From: Mycolicibacterium helvum
GTDB lineage: Bacteria; Actinomycetota; Actinomycetes; Mycobacteriales; Mycobacteriaceae
Length of the DNA: 64,000 nucleotides
Assembly: GCF_010731895.1 (NCBI RefSeq)
Contig: NZ_AP022596.1
Span: 2,294,001-2,358,000, forward strand
Direction: 5' to 3'
A program made the position numbers and the translations under genes. The notes beneath the pieces are model-generated. The model saw only the letters and a list, made by a program, of their open reading frames with translations. It had not been told where the DNA came from and did not search any database. Below, in pieces: positions 26,104-34,361 of this stretch; within the stretch, counting starts at the first letter, position 1; the number at the start of each line of letters is the position of its first letter.

Positions 26104-26850
26104 ATGGATCTTCCACGCATCTTCACCATTCGCGAAAGCAGCCACCGCATCCACAACCCGATCACCGCCGGCCAGCTCGTCGCACTGGGGCAGGCTCTGC
26201 GCCTGGAACCCGGGACACGCGTGCTCGACCTCGCCAGCGGGTCGGGCGAAATGCTCTGCACGTGGGCGCGCGACCACGGCGTCACCGGGACTGGGGTGGA
26301 TATCAGCACCGTGTTCACCAAGCAGGCCCGTCTCCGCGCGGCTGAACTCGGCGTCGCTGATCACGTCACCTTCGTGCACTCCGACGCCGCCGGCTTCGTC
26401 GCAGACGATCCGGTTGACGTCGCCGCATGCGTGGGTGCCACCTGGATCGGAGGTGGCGTAGCCGGCACCATCGCGCTGCTGAACAAGACGCTGCGCCCTG
26501 GCGGCCTGATGCTGATCGGCGAGCCGTACTGGCGTCAAGAAGTACCCGACGAAGCCACCGCCAAAGCCTGCGGCGCGAACAACAAGGACGACTTTTTGGC
26601 ACTCCCGGAGCTGATCGAGAAGTTCGGCGATCTCGGGTTCGATGTCGTGGAAATGGTGTTGGCCAATCAGGACAGCTGGGACCGATACCAGGCGGCGCAG
26701 TGGCTCAATCTGCGCCGCTGGCTGGACGACAATCCAGACGACGAGCTGGCCGCCGAGGTGCGGGCCGAGCTCACCACCGACCCCATCCGCTACACGCGAT
26801 ACCAGCGGGAGTACCTCGGTTGGGGAGTTTTCGCGCTGATGGGCCGCTGA
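26104..26850 (+). CDS. Class I SAM-dependent methyltransferase
   Basis: The 248-aa protein has the Rossmann motif VLDLASGSGEML (residues 39-50), TGVDIS after strand 2, and TLRPGGLMLIGEP. The N-terminal RIFTIRESSHRIHNPI segment and the long C-terminal helical part with WLNLRRWLDDNP resemble small-molecule methyltransferases of the arsenite/ubiquinone type. The substrate is not predictable. It is convergent with the SDR gene 44 bp downstream. Confidence 0.82.
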   Translation: MDLPRIFTIRESSHRIHNPITAGQLVALGQALRLEPGTRVLDLASGSGEMLCTWARDHGVTGTGVDISTVFTKQARLRAAELGVADHVTFVHSDAAGFVADDPVDVAACVGATWIGGGVAGTIALLNKTLRPGGLMLIGEPYWRQEVPDEATAKACGANNKDDFLALPELIEKFGDLGFDVVEMVLANQDSWDRYQAAQWLNLRRWLDDNPDDELAAEVRAELTTDPIRYTRYQREYLGWGVFALMGR

Positions 26851-26894
26851 CCGTACGGCGCGCCACGCCCCGTTCGTCAGCCGCCCGGTAGCTG

Positions 26895-27623
26895 CTATCG
26901 GCTGGGCCACTCACCTCCGTTGACTGCAAGCGTCTGACCGGTGATCTGACGGGCGGCCGGGGATGCAAGGAAGGTGACCATGGCAGCGACGTCGGCGGGG
27001 GTTCCGGCACGTTTGGTCATCGTCGCCGCCACCAGCGCTTGGCGACGCTCATCGTCAAGTACGTCGCGGAAGAACTCGGTATCGGCGATGTAGCCCGGTG
27101 AAACGATGTTGGCCGTGATCCCGCGTTTTCCCACCATGCGCGCCAAGTCCACGTTCCACGAAGCCACGGCCGCCTTCGCTGCGCCATACGAACCCGCGCC
27201 CTTGTCTGCCGCGATGGAGCCAATGGTGATGATCGACGCTCCCGCGGTCATCGCCGGTAGCAAGGCGGTGGTCATCAACACCGCGGTGGTGAGGTTGGCG
27301 TCGACGTTCGATCGCCATGCCGCGGCGACCTCGGCCAGTCCCTGCGGAGCCGGCCGATCGAAGTCCGTGTTGCCGCCGGCGTTGTTGACCAATACATCGA
27401 CCGCCCCCAGCTCCTGCGCGACCGCTTCGATTCCCGCGGTGTCGAGGCCATCGACGACCACTGCGCGAACTGAGCCCGCTAGTTCGTGCGCCGTTGCCTC
27501 GAGGACCTGCCCGCGGCGTCCGGTGATGACGACGTCGTCCCCACCGGCCGCGAAGCGGGCAGCGACTTCCCGCCCGATGCCGGTACCTCCACCGGTGACG
27601 ACCACTTTGCGCATGCCGGACAC
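26895..27623 (-). CDS. Short-chain dehydrogenase/reductase (SDR)
   Basis: The 242-aa protein is a classical SDR: cofactor motif TGGGTGIG at residues 10-17, DVLVNNAGG, the catalytic Ser in IGSIAADKG and the Tyr/Lys pair in SYGAAKAA. SPGYIADTEF and the C-terminal GQTLAVNGGEWPSR follow. The R-rich strand after the cofactor loop (GRRGQ) suggests NADP(H). It is divergent from a MarR regulator across a short palindrome, so is probably repressed by it. Substrate unknown. Confidence 0.87.
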   Translation of the reverse strand: MSGMRKVVVTGGGTGIGREVAARFAAGGDDVVITGRRGQVLEATAHELAGSVRAVVVDGLDTAGIEAVAQELGAVDVLVNNAGGNTDFDRPAPQGLAEVAAAWRSNVDANLTTAVLMTTALLPAMTAGASIITIGSIAADKGAGSYGAAKAAVASWNVDLARMVGKRGITANIVSPGYIADTEFFRDVLDDERRQALVAATMTKRAGTPADVAAMVTFLASPAARQITGQTLAVNGGEWPSR

Positions 27624-27639
27624 TCCGTTCTACTCTTTC

Positions 27640-27653
27640 GTTTAGACCTAAAC
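27640..27653. promoter_or_regulatory. Palindrome GTTTAG-AC-CTAAAC between SDR and MarR genes
   Basis: A perfect 6-2-6 inverted repeat lies 16 bp from the SDR start and 20 bp from the MarR TTG start. Its size and position fit a MarR operator controlling both genes. Confidence 0.6.
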
Positions 27654-27673
27654 AACGTTAGCAGGGGGTCGAG

Positions 27674-28228
27674 TTGGACCACAATGAACCAGGCGATACC
27701 GTCGATGCGATCGTCGCGGCGTGGCGGCGCGAACTACCCTCTGTTCCAACGGATTCCATTGGCATCGTGACGCGCCTGTGGCACATTGCCAAGCTGCTCG
27801 GTGACGACCGTGCGCGGGTCGTGCGTTCCTTGGGTGCAGATATGGCCACGCTCGATCTACTCTCGACGCTGCGTCGCAGCGGTAGCCCGTATCGCATGAC
27901 GACCAGGGCGCTTGCCGATGCCTCCCTCATCACTGCCGGCGCGATCACCCAGCGCGTGGATCGGGCCGTCACGCAGGGTCTCGTCACCCGCACTAGCCGC
28001 GCAGGCTCGCGAGCGGTCGACGTCGAACTGACACAAGTTGGCTACCGCGCCACCGACGAGCTCGTCACCGCCGTCTTGACGCACGAGAACGAGCTGCTCG
28101 ATGGACTCGACGCACGCCAGCGGCAGCACCTCGCAGATACTCTGTCGACCCTGCTGTCCCACCTCGTTAAGACACTTGATGACCGGCGCCCAATTGGGCA
28201 CGTTGGACACGACAGAGACCAGCCCTAG
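27674..28228 (+). CDS. MarR-family transcriptional regulator
   Basis: The 184-aa protein has the winged-helix core of MarR proteins: LDLLSTLRRSGSPYRMTTRALADASLITAGAITQRVDRAVTQGLV, then the wing RTSRAGSRAVDVELTQVGY. The start appears to be TTG 27674 after AGGGGG; no in-frame ATG gives a full N-terminus. It is divergent from the SDR gene with a palindrome between them, so autoregulation and SDR control are likely. Confidence 0.83.
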   Translation: MDHNEPGDTVDAIVAAWRRELPSVPTDSIGIVTRLWHIAKLLGDDRARVVRSLGADMATLDLLSTLRRSGSPYRMTTRALADASLITAGAITQRVDRAVTQGLVTRTSRAGSRAVDVELTQVGYRATDELVTAVLTHENELLDGLDARQRQHLADTLSTLLSHLVKTLDDRRPIGHVGHDRDQP

Positions 28229-28250
28229 CCATTCGCAGTTGACACTTAAC

Positions 28251-28489
28251 GTGTTCGAAGGTCTTGTCTCACAGCGAGTGTTTGAGATCCGAGCGGCATG
28301 TGAGACGGCGTTCGCCGATGCTCGGCATCGACTCGCCGACGATCCGGGATTGGTCTCGCCCACGTGGTGCGTGTACGTCGTGGAGGCGCACACCGTCGAG
28401 TTTTGGCAGGGCGACACCGACCGCATGCACACCCGCGTGCAGTATCGCCGGAATCCGCCCGCTGGGACCGCACATTGCTCTGGCCCTAA
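28251..28489 (+). pseudogene. C-terminal remnant of a pyridoxamine 5'-phosphate oxidase (PdxH-like), frameshifted
   Basis: The segment encodes the C-terminal half of PNPOx: an SQRVFEIRAACETAFADARHRL helix, PTWCVYVVEAHTVEFWQG (the conserved EFWQG flavin/substrate motif), and RMHTRVQYRR. The FMN-binding N-terminal barrel is absent. The natural ending (W-D-R-T-L-L-W-P, stop 28487-28489) is in a different frame, so there is also a frameshift near 28450. The remnant lies directly behind the MarR gene. It cannot be a working oxidase. Confidence 0.65.
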
Positions 28490-28562
28490 CGCAACGTCTC
28501 GTTTCTAGAGAACCAAGACTTATCGGATGCTGTCTCGCAGGTCGGCGCGCCGGACCGTGCTG

Positions 28563-29468
28563 TCAGCAGTCGGTGTCGGCTTGGATGCGCTCAAGGGTGC
28601 GGCGGCAGTTGGTGCTCATGATGGGGTTGCTCTCGACGTAGTACCAGACAGCGCCCATGGCCTGTTGGAACGCCCATCCGCGTCCACGTCGCCATTCGTC
28701 GTCGTCGCATCCGAGGTGGTTGCGGAGCAGCTCACGACGAGGCGCGTCGAGTAAGTGCCAGGCGCTCACCAGGTCCAACGCGGGATCGGCGGCCTTGAAG
28801 CCGCTGACATCGAGCACTCCCGCAAGACAACCGCCGAGGATGAGGATGTTGGGTGGGATCAGGTCGCCGTGGTTCATCACGTCGGGGGTCTCTCCCCGCG
28901 GGAGCACTCGGATCTGATCCCACGTCGCCTGCAAGCTCGGCACGTCCAGCAGGCCTTCGCTGTTGGCCAGACACAGCTCGATCCACTCGTCGTACGATCC
29001 CAGGTCGCCGCCGCGGCCGTTGCCGTCGTAGGTGCGGCCCCGGGTGTCGATGGCACGCACCGCCTTAATGAACTTTGCCAAATCCGTTGCGAACGAATCG
29101 GATTGAGAACAGCTATCGGCGGTAGCGGGGTCACCTGGTAACCAGGTGTAGACCGACCACGGCAACGGATAGCCCGCGCCGGGTTGCCCAATCCCCAGCG
29201 GAGTGGGAGTAGCAACGGGGGTGCGCCCACTGAGTTCTTCGGCGGCTGCCGCCTCCAGCCCAAGCTCCTGGCGCACCGACTCGATGTCCTCACTGGGCTC
29301 CAGAGGAAATCGGACTACGACATGCTCGCCGATACGGAAAATAGCGTTGACAGTGCCGGCTCCCGACACTGGCTGGATGGGCAGGCCCGTCCACTGAGGG
29401 AACTGCTCAGCGATGAGCGTTCCGACCACGGCCGCCGAGATGGTCAGCTGACCGGGGTGCATCTCCAC
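28563..29468 (-). CDS. Aminoglycoside phosphotransferase-family (APH/macrolide kinase-like) protein
   Basis: The 301-aa protein has the APH kinase fold: an N-lobe with IFRIGEHVVVRFPL (ATP-binding Lys position occupied by Arg in VVVRFP), the catalytic loop MNHGDLIPPNIL, and the metal motif GVLDVSGFKAADPALDL. Members phosphorylate antibiotics or small metabolites. Two near-canonical substitutions (P-P-N in the loop, S-G-F after the Asp) are seen in many environmental members. It has no obvious operon partner and lies just outside the island. Antibiotic substrate unproven. Confidence 0.8.
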   Translation of the reverse strand: MEMHPGQLTISAAVVGTLIAEQFPQWTGLPIQPVSGAGTVNAIFRIGEHVVVRFPLEPSEDIESVRQELGLEAAAAEELSGRTPVATPTPLGIGQPGAGYPLPWSVYTWLPGDPATADSCSQSDSFATDLAKFIKAVRAIDTRGRTYDGNGRGGDLGSYDEWIELCLANSEGLLDVPSLQATWDQIRVLPRGETPDVMNHGDLIPPNILILGGCLAGVLDVSGFKAADPALDLVSAWHLLDAPRRELLRNHLGCDDDEWRRGRGWAFQQAMGAVWYYVESNPIMSTNCRRTLERIQADTDC

Positions 29469-29658
29469 CGCGGCAGCGTGTCAGCAATGCCAGCTCAAAC
29501 GCAACAAGATTTCGGATAAGGCCCGCGGTTCCATCGGTTGCCGCTCGTCTCGTTTCTAGGGATTCGAGGTCAGTCAGATCCTGTCTCACCAGGCCCTACC
29601 CGTAGGGGCCCGCGCTAGGCGTGGGACATCTAAGTTGGCAGACCGAAACGCCGGCGGA

Positions 29659-29961
29659 TCAGTCGCACACGGTTGGGCCACCGATAGGGCCGCTCAACCG
29701 ACCCCCCGTGGCGGCCTGTTCGAGATTGTCGAGGAGCTGCTCCAGGACGGCGTCGTGCGCTGGGACTACTGTCGCGCTCAGCGTGAGCCAGGTGCCAAAG
29801 TCGGTTTCGAGATCGAGGGTGTGGCGAATCAGTGTTCCGGCCTTCCGGGGAATCGCCTCAAACACATGGCGTCCATCGACAGGGCGACCATGAAATGCGC
29901 GCCCGCGAAGCCGACGTCGCTGATCCTGACTTTGCGCGCGATCACCAAACACAAAGGTCAC
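29659..29961 (-). pseudogene. C-terminal remnant of an SRPBCC/polyketide cyclase-like protein at the island border
   Basis: The frame encodes GRPVDGRHVFEAIPRKAGTLIRHTLDLE and a long terminal helix (AHDAVLEQLLDNLEQAATGG). This is the last strands and C-terminal helix of the SRPBCC fold. The N-terminal half is missing, and the frame runs into the left 76-bp repeat of the genomic island, where only chance start codons exist. The gene was most likely truncated at or before insertion of the island. Confidence 0.6.
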
Positions 29962-30018
29962 GAACCATTTCTGGTTCGTGACCTTTGTGGTCGCAGTTCA
30001 AAAGAACCGCTCATTGTG
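29943..30018. repeat. Left island repeat (attL-like), contains a perfect hairpin
   Basis: 76 bp identical to 49095-49170 except position 29951 (A versus G). It includes the hairpin CAAAGGTCACGAACC-ATTTCT-GGTTCGTGACCTTTG (29952-29987). The conserved part ends at 30018; sequences diverge immediately on both sides, as expected for an integration core. Confidence 0.85.
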
Positions 30019-30325
30019 TGTGGATCTCAAATGCAGGTCAGAGTGCAAATCCCGCGGTTGATTCCACCGACTTTTCACGATTTTTCCACCGACTTTATCC
30101 AGGATCAGAAGACGACTTCGGTGGTGCCGCGCTGGCCTTCGTTCGGTCGCGTCTGGTTTCATCAGCGCTCCTTATCGCAAAATGTGAGCCTGGCGTTTCC
30201 GCTGGCAGCGGGCGTTCTGTGGCGGTTCGTCGAATTCTTTCCGTTTCAATCCACCGACTTTTTCCGGGTGCAGACATGGCGATGGACCGCGCCGGTTGGG
30301 AGCGGTCCATCGTCCGGAGTTGTTT
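30019..30325. other. Island left-end non-coding region with three TCCACCGACTTT repeats
   Basis: This 307-bp stretch has no convincing gene. The 12-mer TCCACCGACTTT occurs three times in direct orientation, near 30063, 30087 and 30250, each followed by T-rich sequence. A perfect 11-bp hairpin (30280-30312) lies at the end of the transposase-like gene. The repeats are candidate binding sites or a terminus for the neighbouring recombination genes. Confidence 0.5.
30280..30312 (-). terminator. Hairpin behind the transposase-like gene
   Basis: CGATGGACCGC and GCGGTCCATCG form a perfect 11-bp stem with an 11-nt loop, 13 bp after the stop codon at 30326. There is no clear T-run, which is common for actinobacterial terminators. 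Confidence 0.45.
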
Positions 30326-32110
30326 TTAGGTTCGAGGCGGTGTGCGGGCGGGTTCGTGGCCGAGGTCGGCGGCGAGCTGACGCATCCGCATGTCAATAGA
30401 CTCTTCCCGGACCTTGGCGGGGTCGAAGTTTGCTTGGCTTTCCCGGTTGGAAGCGACAACGGCCATAGCCAGGATCAGCTTGACCATCGGGTCACGCCGC
30501 GGCCCGTCGGTCAGCTTGCTCAGCCCCGTCACATGGGCCGATTTGAGATGGCTGAACCGCTGCTCGGTCAGCGCGCGAGCTGCCTCGAAGTACACCGCAT
30601 GTTCCCAGCTCCCGGGTACCAGATCCCATTGCGCGCGCTTGAACTGATCCGGAGTGAGGGTGACCATGACGCTGGACTTGGCGCAGCAGCCACGTTCGTG
30701 GCCCTGCCAGGTCGGCTCCGCGACCGGGACACCGCGGCGGCCGTACTGCATGGATTCGGGTTTGAGTGGGCACATGACGTTCCCCAACGCCGCCGGACAG
30801 ACCAGTTTGACCTTCACCACCTTGTTGCGTGAGCGACCCAGAACAGGCCTGCCGTGCCCGCCTTGTGCGTAGAAGGGCCGTGAGTTGTAGCCCATGAGGT
30901 AGGGCAGGATGCGCCGCAACCGCTTGTCGTGGAGGCGGAACTGGTCATTGCTGAGAAGGTATTCCATCTTCGGTGCGCTGTGGCCTTTGATCTTCTCCAG
31001 GACGGCGGGGCAGAAGAATGCCCCGGCCCATTGGAGAGCGCCCGGTTCGGGCTCAGAGGCGGGCGCCCCGGCAGGTTTCGTCGAGGGACATTCGAGCCCC
31101 CAGCCCTTGGGAAACCGGCCGACGAAGTTGTAGCGACGTTCGAGCAGGATGTCGGCAGTTTTGTCCTTCGTGTTGTAGGCCATGTCGGAAACCATGAACG
31201 GCCACTTAGCGCGAAGGCTTTCGGGACGTCCGGTCAGACCGTTGGCCTCGGCTCGTTCAAGCGCATCGGCCATGCCTTCCGGGCTTCCTGAGGTTCCGTA
31301 GTGGATGGCAACGCCGACGAAGACCGGGGCCACGGCGTGCATCGCAGTGGGTTTACCAATGCGGGTCAGTGCTGTCATCTCCAGGGTCATCCCCGCGTAG
31401 GTGATCTGGCGGGTGGCGCCGGTGCCGTCGCTGGCCGCAGACTTGCGGTCGCGCACGTGGTAGTTCGCACTCGGTACAGCGCCGCGCATCTTGTCGTCGG
31501 CGACGCCGATCGTGCCGTCCTGTTTGGCGACGAGGTAGAGGGTGCCGTCGACGACGAGGTCTCCCCGACAGCCTTCGGGGTTCTTGACCTCCACGGACGC
31601 CGCGACGAGGCGGTTGATGGCCAGGTGCACAAGTCGTGCGGCGCGTTCAGCATGCTCGCGTTGTTCATCGGTGCGCTTCTTGAGGCGGGCGTCATAGTGG
31701 GCATTGGTCATGCGCCTGGCCGGCAGGTCAGCCCAGGAATCGAAAGGCCTGAGTCGGCGTGTCCACCAGGCGCCGAAGCGCTTGTACTCAGCATGGTGTT
31801 GTCGCCAGATCCGCGAGCAATCCTGGTCGTCCATGCCGACTGCGCTGCGTTGGGTCGCGGTGAGCTCCGTGATCGTCTGCAGGATGCCCGTCAGTGTGGG
31901 GGGACGTTTCATGATGACCCTGATCAGCAGCGAGACCAGAACCGCGGTGGTTGTATAGGCGATGCCTTGTCGGCGTTGCCCGACCGCCTCACGACGATGA
32001 GGGTGTTGATCGTCGATGAGTTCGGCTACCCCGGATTCCCACACCAGGTGGCGGGCGTAGTTGAAGAGGTCGTCGGCGATGATGCACTCAGGTTTGCGTG
32101 CGGCGATCAT
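30326..32110 (-). CDS. DDE/RNase H-fold transposase-like protein, unclassified family
   Basis: The 594-aa protein has a helical N-terminus and a core suggesting an RNase H-like nuclease. The candidate acidic triad is D in GDLVVDGTLY, D in FMVSDMAYNTKD, and E in ALTEQRFSHLKSA, in the order and spacing of DDE transposases with a large insertion before the Glu. The insertion holds Cys/His pairs (FFCPAV, GCCAKSS, NVMCPL). Its start overlaps the end of the tyrosine-recombinase-like gene by 23 bp, so the two are coupled. I cannot place it in a named IS family. Catalytic assignment is inference. Confidence 0.55.
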   Translation of the reverse strand: MIAARKPECIIADDLFNYARHLVWESGVAELIDDQHPHRREAVGQRRQGIAYTTTAVLVSLLIRVIMKRPPTLTGILQTITELTATQRSAVGMDDQDCSRIWRQHHAEYKRFGAWWTRRLRPFDSWADLPARRMTNAHYDARLKKRTDEQREHAERAARLVHLAINRLVAASVEVKNPEGCRGDLVVDGTLYLVAKQDGTIGVADDKMRGAVPSANYHVRDRKSAASDGTGATRQITYAGMTLEMTALTRIGKPTAMHAVAPVFVGVAIHYGTSGSPEGMADALERAEANGLTGRPESLRAKWPFMVSDMAYNTKDKTADILLERRYNFVGRFPKGWGLECPSTKPAGAPASEPEPGALQWAGAFFCPAVLEKIKGHSAPKMEYLLSNDQFRLHDKRLRRILPYLMGYNSRPFYAQGGHGRPVLGRSRNKVVKVKLVCPAALGNVMCPLKPESMQYGRRGVPVAEPTWQGHERGCCAKSSVMVTLTPDQFKRAQWDLVPGSWEHAVYFEAARALTEQRFSHLKSAHVTGLSKLTDGPRRDPMVKLILAMAVVASNRESQANFDPAKVREESIDMRMRQLAADLGHEPARTPPRT

Positions 32111-33170
32111 CGCAGACTCTCCTGCTGGATGGTGATAGCGTGCCGGATTTGAAGTGCGGCAATTCCTTTCGTAGATCGCTCAATACCCTCAGGTCCGCAA
32201 CATCCGCTAACTGCAACAACATCGCTGTGGGTATGCGTCGTTCGGCCATATCGAGAATCCACCGGTTGCGCAGCGCCGCCGCCCTGACGGGTGGATATCC
32301 CTTGTTGGTCAGCTTTTCGCTGATGCGGTTAACGATGTTGCGTTCAGCGAACTCGGCGTTAGGGGCCAGCACTAGGCCGTCGCCGACTCGGGCCGCCAAT
32401 TCGATGAGCCGGGAGTTGATGCCGGGTTCCAGGACCGGTACCTGCCGTGCACCGCCGGCGGCGTTGGGCAGGGTGACGACGCAGATCGCTCGGCTATGTG
32501 AGCGCACGGTGGTGATCGCCGTTCCTCGCAGGACCTTGAAGTCGGCCGCACGAGCGCCGACACCGTAGCTCAGATCCGCCAACGCCAGCGCTCGCATCCC
32601 CAGCGGGGTGGGCAATTCCCAGACGACCCTGTAGAAGGAGCGGATCTCGTCGTAGCTGGCTGCCTTTCGCTTCGTCCGCGCCACCGGCGTTACCCGCTCT
32701 GGCGGGTACTCCCGGGGATGGAATAAGCGTCCCGCCGTGTAGAGGACGTGTCGGACTTGCCGATGACCTCGGGGGCTCTGCGCTCCGGTGACCTCCAGTC
32801 GCTCGTCGACAGGTCCGCGTTTGAGAGCTCGCTTGGCATCGACGACGCCACCGACGGCGGCCCAGGCCAGATGCCGCGCCACCTCAGCGCACGATTTCTT
32901 GTCGGTCGCTGCGGTGGTGAACTCAGTCATGCACTGGACCTTCGCGGCCTCCAGAACCGCTTCCCTGGCGATCTCGGGGTCCGGGTAGCGGATCGTGATC
33001 GCAGTAAGCATGGCCATGCGCTCTTCGAGATCAGGACCCGGCTCCGGCACCGGCGTTAAGGCGGCGCGTTGCATAAACGCCGATGCCGCTTCCAGAAGCG
33101 GCTCGGGCGGTACCGCGTCAGGAACCGTCACCGACGCATCCGCCGTAGTGAACTTCTTGAATCGGGCCAT
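32088..33170 (-). CDS. Tyrosine-recombinase-like protein lacking catalytic residues
   Basis: The 360-aa protein (start MARFKKFTT at 33170) has a helical N-terminal half and a C-terminal part laid out like a tyrosine recombinase. LADLSYGVGARAADFKVLRG aligns with the Arg I box (Arg kept), and VRAAALRNRWILDM with the HxxR box (His replaced by Ala, Arg kept, second His replaced by Asn). The stretch ending LADVADLRVLSDLRKEL aligns with LGH...Y but has no nucleophilic Tyr. It is therefore probably a DNA-binding partner rather than an integrase. An in-frame start at 33329 is possible but would span a hairpin. Confidence 0.55.
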   Translation of the reverse strand: MARFKKFTTADASVTVPDAVPPEPLLEAASAFMQRAALTPVPEPGPDLEERMAMLTAITIRYPDPEIAREAVLEAAKVQCMTEFTTAATDKKSCAEVARHLAWAAVGGVVDAKRALKRGPVDERLEVTGAQSPRGHRQVRHVLYTAGRLFHPREYPPERVTPVARTKRKAASYDEIRSFYRVVWELPTPLGMRALALADLSYGVGARAADFKVLRGTAITTVRSHSRAICVVTLPNAAGGARQVPVLEPGINSRLIELAARVGDGLVLAPNAEFAERNIVNRISEKLTNKGYPPVRAAALRNRWILDMAERRIPTAMLLQLADVADLRVLSDLRKELPHFKSGTLSPSSRRVCDDRRTQT

Positions 33171-33287
33171 CAGCGACCACCACCGACCACGCGGTGTGGT
33201 TGGTTGACAATCGTGCGTGGGCACGCTGAAATGAACACAGTCCTCCTTGGAGGGTTTGAAGAGCCTCAGAACTCTTTGTTTGTCTGG

Positions 33288-33309
33288 AAGCCGGGCGGCA
33301 ACCCGGCTT
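33288..33309. terminator. Hairpin between RHH and recombinase-like genes
   Basis: AAGCCGGG-CGGCAA-CCCGGCTT forms an 8-bp stem and 6-nt loop. On the minus strand it lies between the RHH gene and the downstream operon and could act as a terminator or attenuator. It is the reason I prefer the start at 33170 for the next gene. Confidence 0.45.
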
Positions 33310-33361
33310 TCGGCATTTCTGGGCGGCACATGCCGCAGGAAGCGCCGTTACCGCACTCAAG

Positions 33362-33601
33362 CTAGGTGTTCGGTGCACCTCCCAAATTCCGTTCGGGAGC
33401 AACAGGATTGAGTGGAGACTCGATAGACTCTCCGCGATCGACCCGCCGCTGGCTCAGCGCCAGCTTTAGGAGTTCACTGCCAGCCTGCGACAACGTGATG
33501 TCGGCGGAGTCCGCGTACGTGTAGACGGCTTCGGCGATTGCCGGAGGCAGGCTGAACTCAACCCGCACCCGTGAAAGGCGCCCATTCCGTGGCCTGCCCA
33601 T
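33362..33601 (-). CDS. Ribbon-helix-helix (CopG/Arc-like) DNA-binding protein
   Basis: The 79-aa protein has a basic N-terminus (GRPRNGRLSRVRVEFSLPP) that supplies a beta strand and two helices (AIAEAVYTYADSAD and LSQAGSELLKLALSQRR), the RHH layout. It then has a disordered Pro-rich tail. It is the first gene in front of the recombinase-like/transposase-like pair and may regulate or accompany them. GGGAG precedes ATG 33601; an in-frame ATG 12 bp upstream is possible. Confidence 0.6.
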   Translation of the reverse strand: MGRPRNGRLSRVRVEFSLPPAIAEAVYTYADSADITLSQAGSELLKLALSQRRVDRGESIESPLNPVAPERNLGGAPNT

Positions 33602-33613
33602 CGCAGCTCCCAT

Positions 33614-34076
33614 CGAGTCCCGGAGATTTGTCGAGAGATCCCCGGCCGTAGATTAACCGGCCCATCACGCTAAACATTCTGCTGTTGAGGGCTTCTCGCA
33701 CTAGTTGGTGTCGAAGTTCACCGCATGTGGTGAACTTCGAAAGCTACGCACCTCGGTGACGAAGATGGTGCCCTGTTCAGGTCATGGTTCCACTCGATGT
33801 ACGCGCTCTGTGCTGCATAACCGTTGCATGACAACATATTTCGACTTCCCGAGAGCAAACAGGGCTTCCAGGTTGATCGAACTCGCGACCGCCACTAAGT
33901 TCCTGCGCACGGTACGCGACAATGCAGATCAAAACATCCAGCTACAGCCTCAGAGAAATCCTTGCGGACGGTTCTGCGCGCGCGTGTCGCCGGCGCTGAC
34001 GCATCGACTGCAGCGAGAACCCAGGACGGGGCACGAGACACGCAGCTTCGTCTATCGCCAGATCTGACGATTCCAT
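33614..34076. other. Non-coding region with a perfect 12-bp hairpin at 33711-33740
   Basis: In this 463-bp region upstream of the RHH gene I see no credible gene. TCGAAGTTCACC-GCATGT-GGTGAACTTCGA (33711-33740) is a perfect inverted repeat with a 6-nt loop and no T-run, so it looks more like a protein-binding site or recombination site than a terminator. The region probably also holds the promoter of the RHH gene. Confidence 0.45.
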
Positions 34077-34361
34077 TCAATCAGCAACCACGGCAACTGA
34101 GTCCGGTTCTCCGGCGATACGCCTGACGGTAGCCCGCTGCGCGTCGGTCAGCATGTCCTCGGTGTAGTCATCGATCGCGAGAGCCCACCACACCGTTCTC
34201 ATGTTGGGACATTGAGGACAACAGCGGGGGCCGACGACGCCGAACTTGCCCATGCGCGGCGGGTAGTCCCATCCGAGGTCGAATGCTTTGGCCGGGGTCA
34301 GGATCTCCTCAACCCCGCACACTTCGCAGATGTGCCGCCACTGTGGTTCGGTGTCCGTCAT
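34077..34361 (-). CDS. Small zinc-ribbon-like hypothetical protein
   Basis: The 94-aa protein has two paired metal-ligand motifs: HICEVCG near residue 11 (C-x2-C) and CCPQCPN in the middle (C-x2-C), spaced as in a zinc ribbon. A helical C-terminal region (DDYTEDMLTDAQRATVRRIAG) follows. MTDTEPQW at 34361 is the natural start. Proteins of this kind are common in actinobacterial mobile regions, but I know of no assigned function. Confidence 0.6.
   Translation of the reverse strand: MTDTEPQWRHICEVCGVEEILTPAKAFDLGWDYPPRMGKFGVVGPRCCPQCPNMRTVWWALAIDDYTEDMLTDAQRATVRRIAGEPDSVAVVAD

Noticed and set aside
32088..33170. Recombinase-like gene as the island's active integrase
   Set aside because: The nucleophilic Tyr and HxxR His are not found, so it cannot be called an active integrase from sequence.
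33705..34067. Possible 120-aa gene upstream of the RHH gene
   Set aside because: No Shine-Dalgarno, mixed composition, and it includes the 12-bp hairpin.
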